A stretch of DNA of 64,000 nucleotides, taken from the NCBI GenBank assembly GCA_014379625.1, contig JACMLJ010000033.1:1-64000 (forward strand), written 5' to 3'. Shown here piece after piece: positions 55,486 through 63,357 of the stretch (its first letter is position 1; every line of letters begins with the position of its first letter). The translations under genes and the position numbers were made by a program. The notes under the pieces are model-generated. The model ran no database searches, was not told where the DNA came from, and saw only the letters and a list, made by a program, of their open reading frames with translations. This stretch comes from Ferruginibacter sp. (lineage in GTDB: Bacteria > Bacteroidota > Bacteroidia > Chitinophagales > Chitinophagaceae).

Positions 55486-56102
55486 TATCTTGCTATCCGT
55501 TTTAGACCGATGGTGAAATTGAAATTTTTATGGGTAATGCCAATGGTATCCGGTATCCCTTTGATATAGTTTTTCATAATAGCTTCCATGATGATTTTTC
55601 GTTTGGATGATCTTTCCATTCGAACCAGTTGATCGCCGGGTAAACTGGTGATGTAATGATAGTACCCGTTTGGCGGGTGAAAGGTATAATACAAAAGGCT
55701 GTCATTTTTACGGATCAACGCATCAGCACTGTCGGTGCGGTACATCATGATCAGTTCAAAATCCTGCCGAAGTGTTTTTATCAGCGCCTTTTTATTAATT
55801 TGGTCTACGATAGAAAAAACTTTAAATCCACCACCGGGCAAAAACTGAAAATCAAAAAATTTAAATCCTATTTCATTCGAAAACACCATTCGGGTACTCC
55901 TGTCCGGCATTCTTTTTATTATCAGCAACCCGCTCAAATGATTGCCTACAACATCTATACTGGCTTTATACAGCGCTACCGGGAAAACGGGCTTAAATTG
56001 CTGCAAATTGCGGGCATCACCCGGGGTTACCTGCAGGTGTTTGTAGGCCGATGAACAACCCAGTAACACAACCACACAACTACTTAATAATAAATAACGC
56101 AT
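55485..56102 (-). CDS. Outer-membrane lipoprotein of unknown function
   Basis: A 205-residue lipoprotein with lipobox LLGC at 13-16 followed by SSAYKHLQVTPG. The mature part is beta-rich (RMVFSNEIGFKFFDFQFLPGGGFKVFSI). Start ATG at 56102 sets the signal peptide correctly and overlaps the LolA-like gene by 23 nt; the frame is open for 25 more codons. Coupled to a LolA-like protein, it could be a LolB-like acceptor or a pigment-binding lipoprotein, which is inference. It shows no recognised domain. Confidence 0.78.
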   Translation of the reverse strand: MRYLLLSSCVVVLLGCSSAYKHLQVTPGDARNLQQFKPVFPVALYKASIDVVGNHLSGLLIIKRMPDRSTRMVFSNEIGFKFFDFQFLPGGGFKVFSIVDQINKKALIKTLRQDFELIMMYRTDSADALIRKNDSLLYYTFHPPNGYYHYITSLPGDQLVRMERSSKRKIIMEAIMKNYIKGIPDTIGITHKNFNFTIGLKRIAR

Positions 56103-56715
56103 CTGGCAGATTTGAATTGAGTTCCTTATTGGAAAAACGAATGATGGTATTATCACCGGAAAATTCCTGCATCTCAATATTGATTACGGAATAATCCTTT
56201 TTGTCAACCACCACATTAATATTTTTAAACAGGTCTTTTAACCCCTTTACAACGGGTACCAGTTCAACTAAGTAGCCAGCTTTGTTTTCAAACACCCGTG
56301 ATTTAAAATCGGGATTGCTTAGCGTGGTGCCCTGCATGCAATCGATCATTATTTTATTGACCTGCTGAAATAACTTATTTGACCTTGCAGATACTTTATT
56401 TTCTTTTTGCCCGTCTTTTACAAATACCTTATCCTTATTAATGATCATCAGGTATTGAAAAGGCTGGTTATATTCCATGCGCACCTGGCTATTTTTTTTA
56501 AACCAGAACTTCCCCTTCGAAACAATTTTTTCTGTCAGCATACTGAGATCCTTCTCCTGTACAAAATTACTTTTGATGGTCAATGTTTTTTGTGTGGCGG
56601 CTGAAAAATCAGTTTTAAATTTTGAGAGATCCGTCAACAGGGTATACCCTGTATACTGCGCCTGTAAAACATTTGCGGCAAAAAGGATGATTACTATGAA
56701 CAATACTTTACGCAT
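56080..56715 (-). CDS. LolA-like outer-membrane carrier protein
   Basis: A 211-residue periplasmic protein with a signal peptide (KVLFIVIILFAANVLQA-QY). The LolA fold shows in LTIKSNFVQEKDLSMLTEKIVSKGKFWFKK and VRMEYNQPFQYLMIINKDKVFV. LolA carries lipoproteins or other acyl molecules across the periplasm; within pigment clusters it may carry the hydrophobic product. ATG at 56715 chosen, overlapping the deacetylase by 8 nt; 14 codons further up are open but not signal-like. Confidence 0.88.
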   Translation of the reverse strand: MRKVLFIVIILFAANVLQAQYTGYTLLTDLSKFKTDFSAATQKTLTIKSNFVQEKDLSMLTEKIVSKGKFWFKKNSQVRMEYNQPFQYLMIINKDKVFVKDGQKENKVSARSNKLFQQVNKIMIDCMQGTTLSNPDFKSRVFENKAGYLVELVPVVKGLKDLFKNINVVVDKKDYSVINIEMQEFSGDNTIIRFSNKELNSNLPDALFIIK

Positions 56716-57481
56716 AAGGTTCCAAATGTAGCATTTTATCCAATCGAACGATTTCATAACCGCTTTCTTTTACCCATTGTATAAATGCGGGCAACACCTT
56801 AATTGTCGTTTTATTAGTGTCGTGAAACAAAAAGATAGCCCCCGGTTTTAAGGTTTTGCTGATCCTGTCAAACAATGTTTTCTCATCTTTAATTACCGTA
56901 TCCATTGACCTTACGCTCCAGCCTATCGGAGTGTATGCTCCCTTCCTGATGGCCTTTTTTAAATTGGGATTGGTTACTCCATACGGGGGCCGGAACAATT
57001 TTGGTTGCAAACCGGTTACGCTTTTCATCTCCCGGTCCATCTTTGCCAGGTCTTCCAGCATTTTTTTTGAAGAAAAAAGATCAAACCAAAAATGATGCGA
57101 ATAACTATGGTTGCCGATCAAATGCCCTTCACTATGAAGCCGTTGAAATAATTGTTTATTTTCCCCGATTCGGCTGCCAATGCAAAAGAAAGCCGTTTTT
57201 ACCCCATGCTCCTGCAGCACCTGCAGGATCTCCGGGGTATATTGATTACACGGGCCATCATCAAAACTAATGGCAATTTCCTTTTTAGCGGTTACAGCCG
57301 AGCAAATAACAGGCAGAAAAAAATTGGAATGAACAAAATAACAACCCCAAAAAACAATGCCGGAATACAATAGTAACAGCAGCGGATAAACGAAAAAAGG
57401 AATTCCCGCATACCAGTCTAAACCGATAGCAATTGCCAACAGAATAATGAAGAAGATATTCGTATTCCTGAAATTTAGCAT
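56708..57481 (-). CDS. NodB-type polysaccharide deacetylase family protein
   Basis: A 257-residue protein with two N-terminal membrane helices (residues 9-28 and 30-50) and a NodB domain facing the periplasm. Metal ligands Asp75, His125 and His129 (SFDDGP, GNHSYSH), RPPYG and a late FLFHD are intact. Catalysis should be hydrolysis of an acyl or acetyl group. Why a deacetylase sits in a pigment operon is not known; removing an acyl protecting group or remodelling envelope glycans are options. Overlaps the CLF gene upstream by 7 nt. Confidence 0.87.
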   Translation of the reverse strand: MLNFRNTNIFFIILLAIAIGLDWYAGIPFFVYPLLLLLYSGIVFWGCYFVHSNFFLPVICSAVTAKKEIAISFDDGPCNQYTPEILQVLQEHGVKTAFFCIGSRIGENKQLFQRLHSEGHLIGNHSYSHHFWFDLFSSKKMLEDLAKMDREMKSVTGLQPKLFRPPYGVTNPNLKKAIRKGAYTPIGWSVRSMDTVIKDEKTLFDRISKTLKPGAIFLFHDTNKTTIKVLPAFIQWVKESGYEIVRLDKMLHLEPYA

Positions 57482-58539
57482 GCTGAGATCAATAATAAGG
57501 AATGGTGTATGTTTTGCGCCTGATGATAGATCAATATCTTTTTAATTTCATTTCCTTTATTACCGCTGTATCCCAATATTGCGGGAACGGTACCCGATTT
57601 TAGAATATTAGCCGCCAACCATAAAGCAAAAGAAACGGAAGTTGGATATTCGCCGCACAATTGCTTGTAGTTTACTGAATCGATATGCTTAAAAACCGAT
57701 TGCTCTAAACTGTCATATACCCTGTCGTCTTTAACATTTCCGTTTCTGCCTGTAATTACCAAATCGATTTCGGCAGGTAAAATGGATTGAATGGATAAAA
57801 AAGATAAAATATGGTTTTCCGTTTCTTTTATATCCGCAGGTTTATAAAAACTGGTCAACCCATCCAACTGTGCATAATCATTCAAGGAAGATTGACTGGC
57901 CAATAAAAAAAAGGCTGCCCCTTCGCCTGCAATGGTTCCTTTTGATGACCTGGTAAACAGGTCGAAATTAGCAACCGGCTCCCGTTTATATAAACCGAAA
58001 CGGGTTAAAATAGCATGACTGATACCTGTTATTTCATCTAATCCGCCCACCAATACATTATCCGTTTCACCTTCTTTCAGTAAAAGCATCGCATCCAGCA
58101 TGGCGCTTTCAAAGGAAAAACCGCGGTGTACAAATACATTGTTATACCCGTTACAATGCAGTAGCAGCGCTATTTGCGCGCCAACGGTATTGTGCGTAGA
58201 CTGGATGAAAGCCGTGGGGGCCAGCAATTCCTCGTGCTGCTCCACTATTTTGGTCAGGAAAATGCCGGTATCTTCAAGACACCCATAAGCGGTTCCCGTT
58301 ACAATGGCCCCTGGTATTTCCACCCCGGCTTCCTGTAAACATTCCATGGCTGCGGCAACCCCCATTTTAATGATGCGGCTCATTCTCCTGATCTGCTTAA
58401 CATCAATGAACGATTTATAGTCGGGTTCTACAGCATTCAACCGGTTACCAAAATGCTCCACCGGTTGGGTAAGAAAAGCGGGATGGCCAAAGGTTTTTTG
58501 GGGAGAGATATTTCCTGTTGCCCGTATATACAGCTTCAT
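57475..58539 (-). CDS. Chain-length-factor-like ketosynthase of module 2
   Basis: A 354-residue KS homologue with Gln113 (AFIQSTHNTVGAQI) where the KS nucleophile should be, as in its paralogue at 43047. CGEYPTSVSFALWLAANIL closely mirrors the other protein, so the pair arose by duplication. It starts 1 bp after the KS stop. Heterodimer partner of the KS at 58541. Confidence 0.9.
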   Translation of the reverse strand: MKLYIRATGNISPQKTFGHPAFLTQPVEHFGNRLNAVEPDYKSFIDVKQIRRMSRIIKMGVAAAMECLQEAGVEIPGAIVTGTAYGCLEDTGIFLTKIVEQHEELLAPTAFIQSTHNTVGAQIALLLHCNGYNNVFVHRGFSFESAMLDAMLLLKEGETDNVLVGGLDEITGISHAILTRFGLYKREPVANFDLFTRSSKGTIAGEGAAFFLLASQSSLNDYAQLDGLTSFYKPADIKETENHILSFLSIQSILPAEIDLVITGRNGNVKDDRVYDSLEQSVFKHIDSVNYKQLCGEYPTSVSFALWLAANILKSGTVPAILGYSGNKGNEIKKILIYHQAQNIHHSLLLISAC

Positions 58540-58540
58540 C

Positions 58541-59740
58541 TTATATTTTTGAAAAGATCAGGGATGAACAATTGCCGCCAAAACCAAATGAATTGGAGAG
58601 TACATGTTTTACGCCGGAATTTTTAATAAGCCCTTTTTCGGGGATGAAGGGCAATTCTTTCATAGGGGTTTGCAATCGCAGGTTGGGGTAGATGATCTGC
58701 TCCCGGATAGCCAGTGCCGAAAATACAGCTTCCAATCCACCACTGGCGCCCAATGTGTGCCCGGTAAATGATTTGGTGGAACTCATTTTGGGGTATTGGG
58801 GACCGAATAATCGCCTAATCGCTGTTCCCTCGGCAATATCATTATTTTGCGTACCGGTACCATGCAGGTTGATATAATCAATATCATCAGCAGCCAGCCT
58901 GCTGCGCTCCAAAGCCCCCTTCATTGCAAGAAAAGAGCCGGTACCATCCGGTGAGGAAGCCGTTTGATGATAAGCATCATTGGCATTACAATAACCACTT
59001 AGTTTGCAGGCGGGCGCGCTCTTTAGCATTGCAGCAACGCTTTCTGATACCAACACTACATAACCCGCACCTTCCCCCAGGTTCAATCCTTTCCGGTTTT
59101 CATCAAAGGGCCTGCAGAATTCCTGGTCTAATATCATCAGCGTGTTAAACCCGTTGAGCGTAAATTTTGTCAGCGCATCCGTTCCGCCCGCTATCACTAC
59201 ATCCAATATATTATTCCTGATCAATCTTGCTGCGTAAAAAATTGAATTGGCGGATGAGGAACAGGCCGTGCTGATGGTAGAAACATAATTACGAATGCCG
59301 AGACTATCGGCAACCAGCTCGGTTATATACCCGCATTCATGATGTACAATATCTCTCAGTCTTCCATTTTTGTTATCGGCAAGAAAGCCGGCGAAAAACT
59401 GTTCGGTCCTGTCCATGCCCCCTACTGTATTGGCCGAAATAAAACCGGTACGAAAGGCAGTGAGATCAGGAATGCCCGCATTTTCAAGGGCTTCCTTAGC
59501 CGCCATCATACTTAGCATGGCTGTGCGGCTTATAACTGCGGATAGGCCTAAGCGTTGGGCAAGTGTTTCATTATCTAATTTAACTTCAGCTACAGGCAGG
59601 GTCTTACTATGAAGCGATTCAAGGTATACCATCTCTCCCATCCCGGGTTGCTCATTCTCAAGCGCAACAAGGCATTCGGCCGAATTATTTCCAATGGCCG
59701 AAATGGCGCCCACACCCGCAATAAAAACAGGAGCATTCAT
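58541..59740 (-). CDS. Beta-ketoacyl-ACP synthase (KS) of module 2
   Basis: A 399-residue FabF-type ketosynthase with Cys160 (STACSSSAN), His293 (NLHGTGT) and His328 (FTGHTLGASG). All catalytic residues present, same length and spacing as the KS of module 1. Two base pairs separate it from the ACP upstream. Chain extension of either the polyene or the alkyl part is expected; which one cannot be told from sequence. Confidence 0.93.
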   Translation of the reverse strand: MNAPVFIAGVGAISAIGNNSAECLVALENEQPGMGEMVYLESLHSKTLPVAEVKLDNETLAQRLGLSAVISRTAMLSMMAAKEALENAGIPDLTAFRTGFISANTVGGMDRTEQFFAGFLADNKNGRLRDIVHHECGYITELVADSLGIRNYVSTISTACSSSANSIFYAARLIRNNILDVVIAGGTDALTKFTLNGFNTLMILDQEFCRPFDENRKGLNLGEGAGYVVLVSESVAAMLKSAPACKLSGYCNANDAYHQTASSPDGTGSFLAMKGALERSRLAADDIDYINLHGTGTQNNDIAEGTAIRRLFGPQYPKMSSTKSFTGHTLGASGGLEAVFSALAIREQIIYPNLRLQTPMKELPFIPEKGLIKNSGVKHVLSNSFGFGGNCSSLIFSKI

Positions 59741-59742
59741 CG

Positions 59743-60006
59743 TTAACTGATTTGTGGCTGGTGTTCCATGATGTATTCCGCCATGGTTCTTACGGAGCGG
59801 AATACTTTAGGCCCATCTTCGGCATTCGACAGTTTTATCTTGTATTGCTTTTGCAATAACACGATCAGTTCCAGCGCATCGATTGAATCCAGGCCCAATC
59901 CTTCCACAAACAGCGGCTGGTCGTCACCGATATCTTCGGGTTTTAAATCCTGCAAATTCAACTGGGCAATGATCTGCACTTTAAGATCCTGTATTAATTT
60001 ATCCAT
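59743..60006 (-). CDS. Acyl carrier protein 3
   Basis: An 87-residue ACP with Ser41 in GLGLDSIDALEL. Highly similar to ACP 1 at 41585, including the shared DDxPLFxEGLGLDSID block. Overlaps the KS-fragment gene upstream by 8 nt and precedes the KS by 2 bp. Confidence 0.92.
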   Translation of the reverse strand: MDKLIQDLKVQIIAQLNLQDLKPEDIGDDQPLFVEGLGLDSIDALELIVLLQKQYKIKLSNAEDGPKVFRSVRTMAEYIMEHQPQIS

Positions 60007-60655
60007 TTTCTAAATGATATATTTTATTTAAATTTTCCTGTGTAAACAACATTATACCCTGTTGAGTGAACTCCGGTTCATGATCGCCCGGACCCCTGGC
60101 TTTTTCCACCAAAAACAGCACTGCCCTGTATTCTTCCCCTATCAGTTCAACCCATCCGCAAATACAAGCCTGCAAGATATTGCTATTGATCAGGTTGCGC
60201 ACATATTTCTCCATAAAATCAGCATCGAATGCTTCAAATATAAAAAAAGCATTCTCCCCTTTGAACTTATGTTTAATGCAAATTTCGCCGATCACTATAT
60301 TGGGGAGCGTATACACAAATAAAGCCGGGCTTGCGAATTCTTTTGTTGATTCAAAATACTTCAGGTCGGCATCTAAGCTTGAACTGGCATTGGCCAGTAT
60401 AATACCCATTTCTTCTGGCTGATACCGTAATTCATCAAAACTATCTTTCAGCAATACTTCTGAAGCGAGCCATCCGAGCTTACACAGGTGATCCATTTTG
60501 TAAAACTTGGGATACTTTATCCCAAAATGATGGTAGGCAGCCATTAAAAAGCCAGGCATGTCCGCATCCGGGTTATCGTAGGCTGGCAGCTGATTTTTAA
60601 AAACCCGGTGCTGGCTGATCCCTGAACTGGCGGTAATATAAATTTCTCCCGGCAA
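59999..60655 (-). CDS. Short ketosynthase-like protein (Ketoacyl-synt_2 type)
   Basis: A 218-residue protein covering only the N-terminal half of a KS fold. The segment ALFVYTLPNIVIGEI aligns with the Gln-containing segment of the two CLFs, with Tyr115 at the nucleophile position, and no HGTGT or GHTLG follows. It therefore cannot condense by itself. Its length is full for this short family, so it is probably not a truncation. It may be a scaffold or a third chain-length component. Coupled to ACP 3 and 3 bp after the halogenase-like gene. Confidence 0.8.
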   Translation of the reverse strand: MPGEIYITASSGISQHRVFKNQLPAYDNPDADMPGFLMAAYHHFGIKYPKFYKMDHLCKLGWLASEVLLKDSFDELRYQPEEMGIILANASSSLDADLKYFESTKEFASPALFVYTLPNIVIGEICIKHKFKGENAFFIFEAFDADFMEKYVRNLINSNILQACICGWVELIGEEYRAVLFLVEKARGPGDHEPEFTQQGIMLFTQENLNKIYHLENG

Positions 60656-60658
60656 AGC

Positions 60659-61912
60659 TTAACTATTTGTTTTTTCGGCCAACGAATCTCTTAGTTCAAT
60701 AATATGGGCCAGTTTGTGCAGCGCTGTCGCATGATCTTTTACATAGGGATTGGAAGTATCCCAAACATAACCTGCCAGTACGGAACATATCATACTTTTT
60801 ATCGTTGGTACCTGGTTATCGGCAAAGAAAATAGTATCCAGCGTGCCTTCATACCAGGCCATCACATAGGAACGGAAAGTATTTACGCCCTGCATCATCG
60901 GCACGGTGTATTCATTATGCCAGTCAATAGATTCTCCATTTAGTTTTCTTATTACCAGTTTAGCGGCCAACTGGCTCGATACGGTGGCCAGTGTAACACC
61001 TGAAGAAAAAACCGGGTCAAGAAATTCTGTCACATTCCCTGTTAGTACAAAACCATCGCCATAAAACTTTTCAGTAGTGCTTGACCAGGATTCCAATACT
61101 TTTGGATCAAAAACAAATTCCACGTCTTTAAAGCGTTCGCTTAAATATGGTTCGGATGCTACCAGGGCACGCAACTGTTCTTCATCACTGCCTCCGTTGC
61201 GTTTAAAAAATGATGGCTCACCCACAAAGCCTAAGGAAGTGACCCCGTTTGAAAAGGGAATCACCCATACCCAGATACCATAAGCATGTACTATAATGGT
61301 AATGCGGTTGGGTTCATCATCCAATGAACGTTTATTATCAACCGTATGGGTAAATAATGCTTTGCGCGGAACGAGGTTAGATGGCCTGTCGAGGTTAAAC
61401 AGTTTTGGTATCACCCTGCCATAACCGCTGCCATCTACGATAAACCGTGCTTCCACCTGGCTTTTGTTGCCATCTTTATCTTCTATGGTTGTCTGCGAAT
61501 CAGCGCCGTTAAATGCTATACCGGTGACCGTAGTTTCGTAAGAAACAGGCACGCCCATTTTTTCTACCGTATCGGCCAGGGTTTTATCAAACTCACCTCT
61601 TGGCACCTGCCAGGTCCAGTTCCAGCCCGGTGTAAACTGGTCGGCAAAAAGGTAATCGCAGATTTTGCCGTTTTTTACAAACTTGGCCCCAAATTTTTCC
61701 TGGAAACCTTTTTCTTTTACGGCATCTAAAAAACCAGCTTCTTCCAGCGCCTCCATACATCGGGGCAATAAACTTTCACCGATTACAAACCGGGGAAATT
61801 TTAGTTTCTCCACTATTTTTACTTTAAACCCGGCTTTGTTGATGATGGAAGCCGCTACAGTTCCGGCAGGTCCTGCGCCAATTACCAATACATCTACTTT
61901 TTCTGTGTTCAT
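60659..61912 (-). CDS. Flavin-dependent halogenase-like monooxygenase
   Basis: A 417-residue flavoprotein. GAGPAG at 12-17; FPRFVIGESLLPRCMEAL at 39-56 and Lys73 in GFQEKFGAKF are marks of phenolic flavin-dependent halogenases. The diagnostic WxWxIP is present at 214-219 (WVWVIP). A reduced-flavin chlorination of the phenol ring would fit chlorinated flexirubins known from the phylum; hydroxylation is the alternative. It starts a new block after a 342-bp gap and is followed closely by four further genes. The flavin reductase is not in the window. Confidence 0.85.
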   Translation of the reverse strand: MNTEKVDVLVIGAGPAGTVAASIINKAGFKVKIVEKLKFPRFVIGESLLPRCMEALEEAGFLDAVKEKGFQEKFGAKFVKNGKICDYLFADQFTPGWNWTWQVPRGEFDKTLADTVEKMGVPVSYETTVTGIAFNGADSQTTIEDKDGNKSQVEARFIVDGSGYGRVIPKLFNLDRPSNLVPRKALFTHTVDNKRSLDDEPNRITIIVHAYGIWVWVIPFSNGVTSLGFVGEPSFFKRNGGSDEEQLRALVASEPYLSERFKDVEFVFDPKVLESWSSTTEKFYGDGFVLTGNVTEFLDPVFSSGVTLATVSSQLAAKLVIRKLNGESIDWHNEYTVPMMQGVNTFRSYVMAWYEGTLDTIFFADNQVPTIKSMICSVLAGYVWDTSNPYVKDHATALHKLAHIIELRDSLAEKTNS

Positions 61913-61944
61913 GTGTTATAGTTTTGCCTCAAAACGCCCTTCAC

Positions 61945-61977
61945 CAAAGTTGAGTGAGCATAATCCTGTTAATGCAA
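61945..61977 (-). promoter_or_regulatory. Candidate promoter for the halogenase-like gene
   Basis: On the minus strand TTG (61975-61977) and CAACTTTG (61945-61952), one base off TAnnTTTG, are separated by 22 nt, one more than usual. It lies about 33 nt before the ATG at 61912. Confidence 0.35.
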
Positions 61978-62060
61978 AGCGTTTTTTGAAATGGTGATTT
62001 ATAACTCAATGTCGTTTAAGGTTGAATTACCCTGAAAGTGGATAATATAGCCGCGGATAA

Positions 62061-62190
62061 CAACCCCGTCAGGGTTGAACAAATGAAAACAGACGGCGAA
62101 ATAAATTCAACCCCAAAGGGTTGCTATCTGGTTTCTTTATTCTTCCGCCGGTGAAACCGGCGGCTATTCAAATTAAAGCCCTTCAGGCTT
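62061..62190. repeat. Array of four short hairpins in a 342-bp gap
   Basis: Within the non-coding stretch 61913-62254 lie four perfect stems in 130 bp: CAACCC/GGGTTG (62061-62077), CAACCC/GGGTTG again (62108-62123), CCGCCGGT/ACCGGCGG (62145-62163) and AAGCC/GGCTT (62176-62190). Loops are 3-5 nt. The set looks like a composite intergenic element rather than a single terminator. Confidence 0.7.
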
Positions 62191-62254
62191 AACAAAACGA
62201 CATTGATTTATAACTCTTAAATTTCAGGCGTTTGTTTAAATGTAATCATAAAAA

Positions 62255-63325
62255 TTATTTTTTCTTTTTACACTTCAGCAAACTTTGGCTCAGTCCGATA
62301 TTATCCACCTGCTCTGCAATAACAAAACCGGCCCTTTTGATACAGGCTAAAAAAGTTTCAGCGCTGTACATCTGGCTGTTGCCATTAGCCAGCGCGGTAA
62401 AATACAGCGAAGTCTGCTGTAAACAAAAAGCTGCGATCTCAAAACGTTGCTTATCCCAGAATGGCTCTAAAATAATGACCACCCCGTCATCATCCAATGC
62501 ATCATAACATCTTTTTAAAATTGAAACAATCTCCTCCTCAGAAAAACAATCCAAAAACTGGCTCATCCAAATGGCATCAAATCCTGTTGGAAATTTAACC
62601 GCTTCATCTAATATATTTACCGGTAAAAAAGAAATTCTTTGGGTTAGTCCGAGTTCTTCAATTTTTGATTTTGCCACATTTAACTGCCCCGGCAGATCCA
62701 TGATTGTTATTTCAATATCAGTTGAATATTTTGCAGATGCAATGGCCCATTTACCTGTGTTACCGCCGATATCCAGCAATTTTTTCACGCCATTTTTATA
62801 CACTTGTGGTAATACCAAAGGAAAGGCGTCATCAGAAAAAAAATGATCAAAAGCAAACCAGCTTTTCTGCACATGTTCGGGTAACTGCGACAAGCCCTCA
62901 TAAATCGTTTTCCATTCGCCAAATTCTTTCAGGCCTTCGGGTTTACCATTTTCAATACTTTTATCCAACGCAAAAAGTCCCTTGTAACATACATCATGCA
63001 CAAAGTCCATATTGGTTTTGGTGAGCGGGTCATGCAAAATAAAATAACCGGTTTTTGATAAGGTATACTTATGATCGTTTACCAATACCAATCCCATGCT
63101 TAAGCCGGATTCCAATAATACCCTTACCCCATAGAGAGGCAATTTTACTTTTCCGGTTATTTCTGCCAGTAATAAACCGGTATGACCGTTATCTTCAATA
63201 ACCGACAAAATACCGGAGTTCCTGAGTACCCTTGCCGCCTGGAAGATTACCGGCCCGAATGAGATCCATTGAGCAACCTCCTTTGCCTCAAATGCCGTCT
63301 TAGTATCCTTTCTAAAAAAATTCAT
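62255..63325 (-). CDS. Class I SAM-dependent methyltransferase (O-methyltransferase-like)
   Basis: A 356-residue protein with an N-terminal winged-helix dimerisation part (AARVLRNSGILSVI, VRVLLESGLSMGLV, YTLSKTGYFILHD) and a Rossmann methyltransferase domain: LLDIGGNTGKWAIA at 183-196, IMDLPGQ, FDAIWMSQFLDCF. This resembles plant and polyketide O-methyltransferases, though C-methylation cannot be excluded. Methyl groups on the aromatic head of flexirubins make it a likely tailoring enzyme. It is 32 bp after the KS upstream. Confidence 0.87.
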   Translation of the reverse strand: MNFFRKDTKTAFEAKEVAQWISFGPVIFQAARVLRNSGILSVIEDNGHTGLLLAEITGKVKLPLYGVRVLLESGLSMGLVLVNDHKYTLSKTGYFILHDPLTKTNMDFVHDVCYKGLFALDKSIENGKPEGLKEFGEWKTIYEGLSQLPEHVQKSWFAFDHFFSDDAFPLVLPQVYKNGVKKLLDIGGNTGKWAIASAKYSTDIEITIMDLPGQLNVAKSKIEELGLTQRISFLPVNILDEAVKFPTGFDAIWMSQFLDCFSEEEIVSILKRCYDALDDDGVVIILEPFWDKQRFEIAAFCLQQTSLYFTALANGNSQMYSAETFLACIKRAGFVIAEQVDNIGLSQSLLKCKKKK

Positions 63326-63357
63326 GAAAATTGAAATGGTTTATTATTTTTTTTAAA

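Noticed and set aside
60062..60422. Open frames on the plus strand inside the short KS-like gene
   Set aside because: They mirror the real minus-strand gene, which has tight operon coupling and KS similarity.
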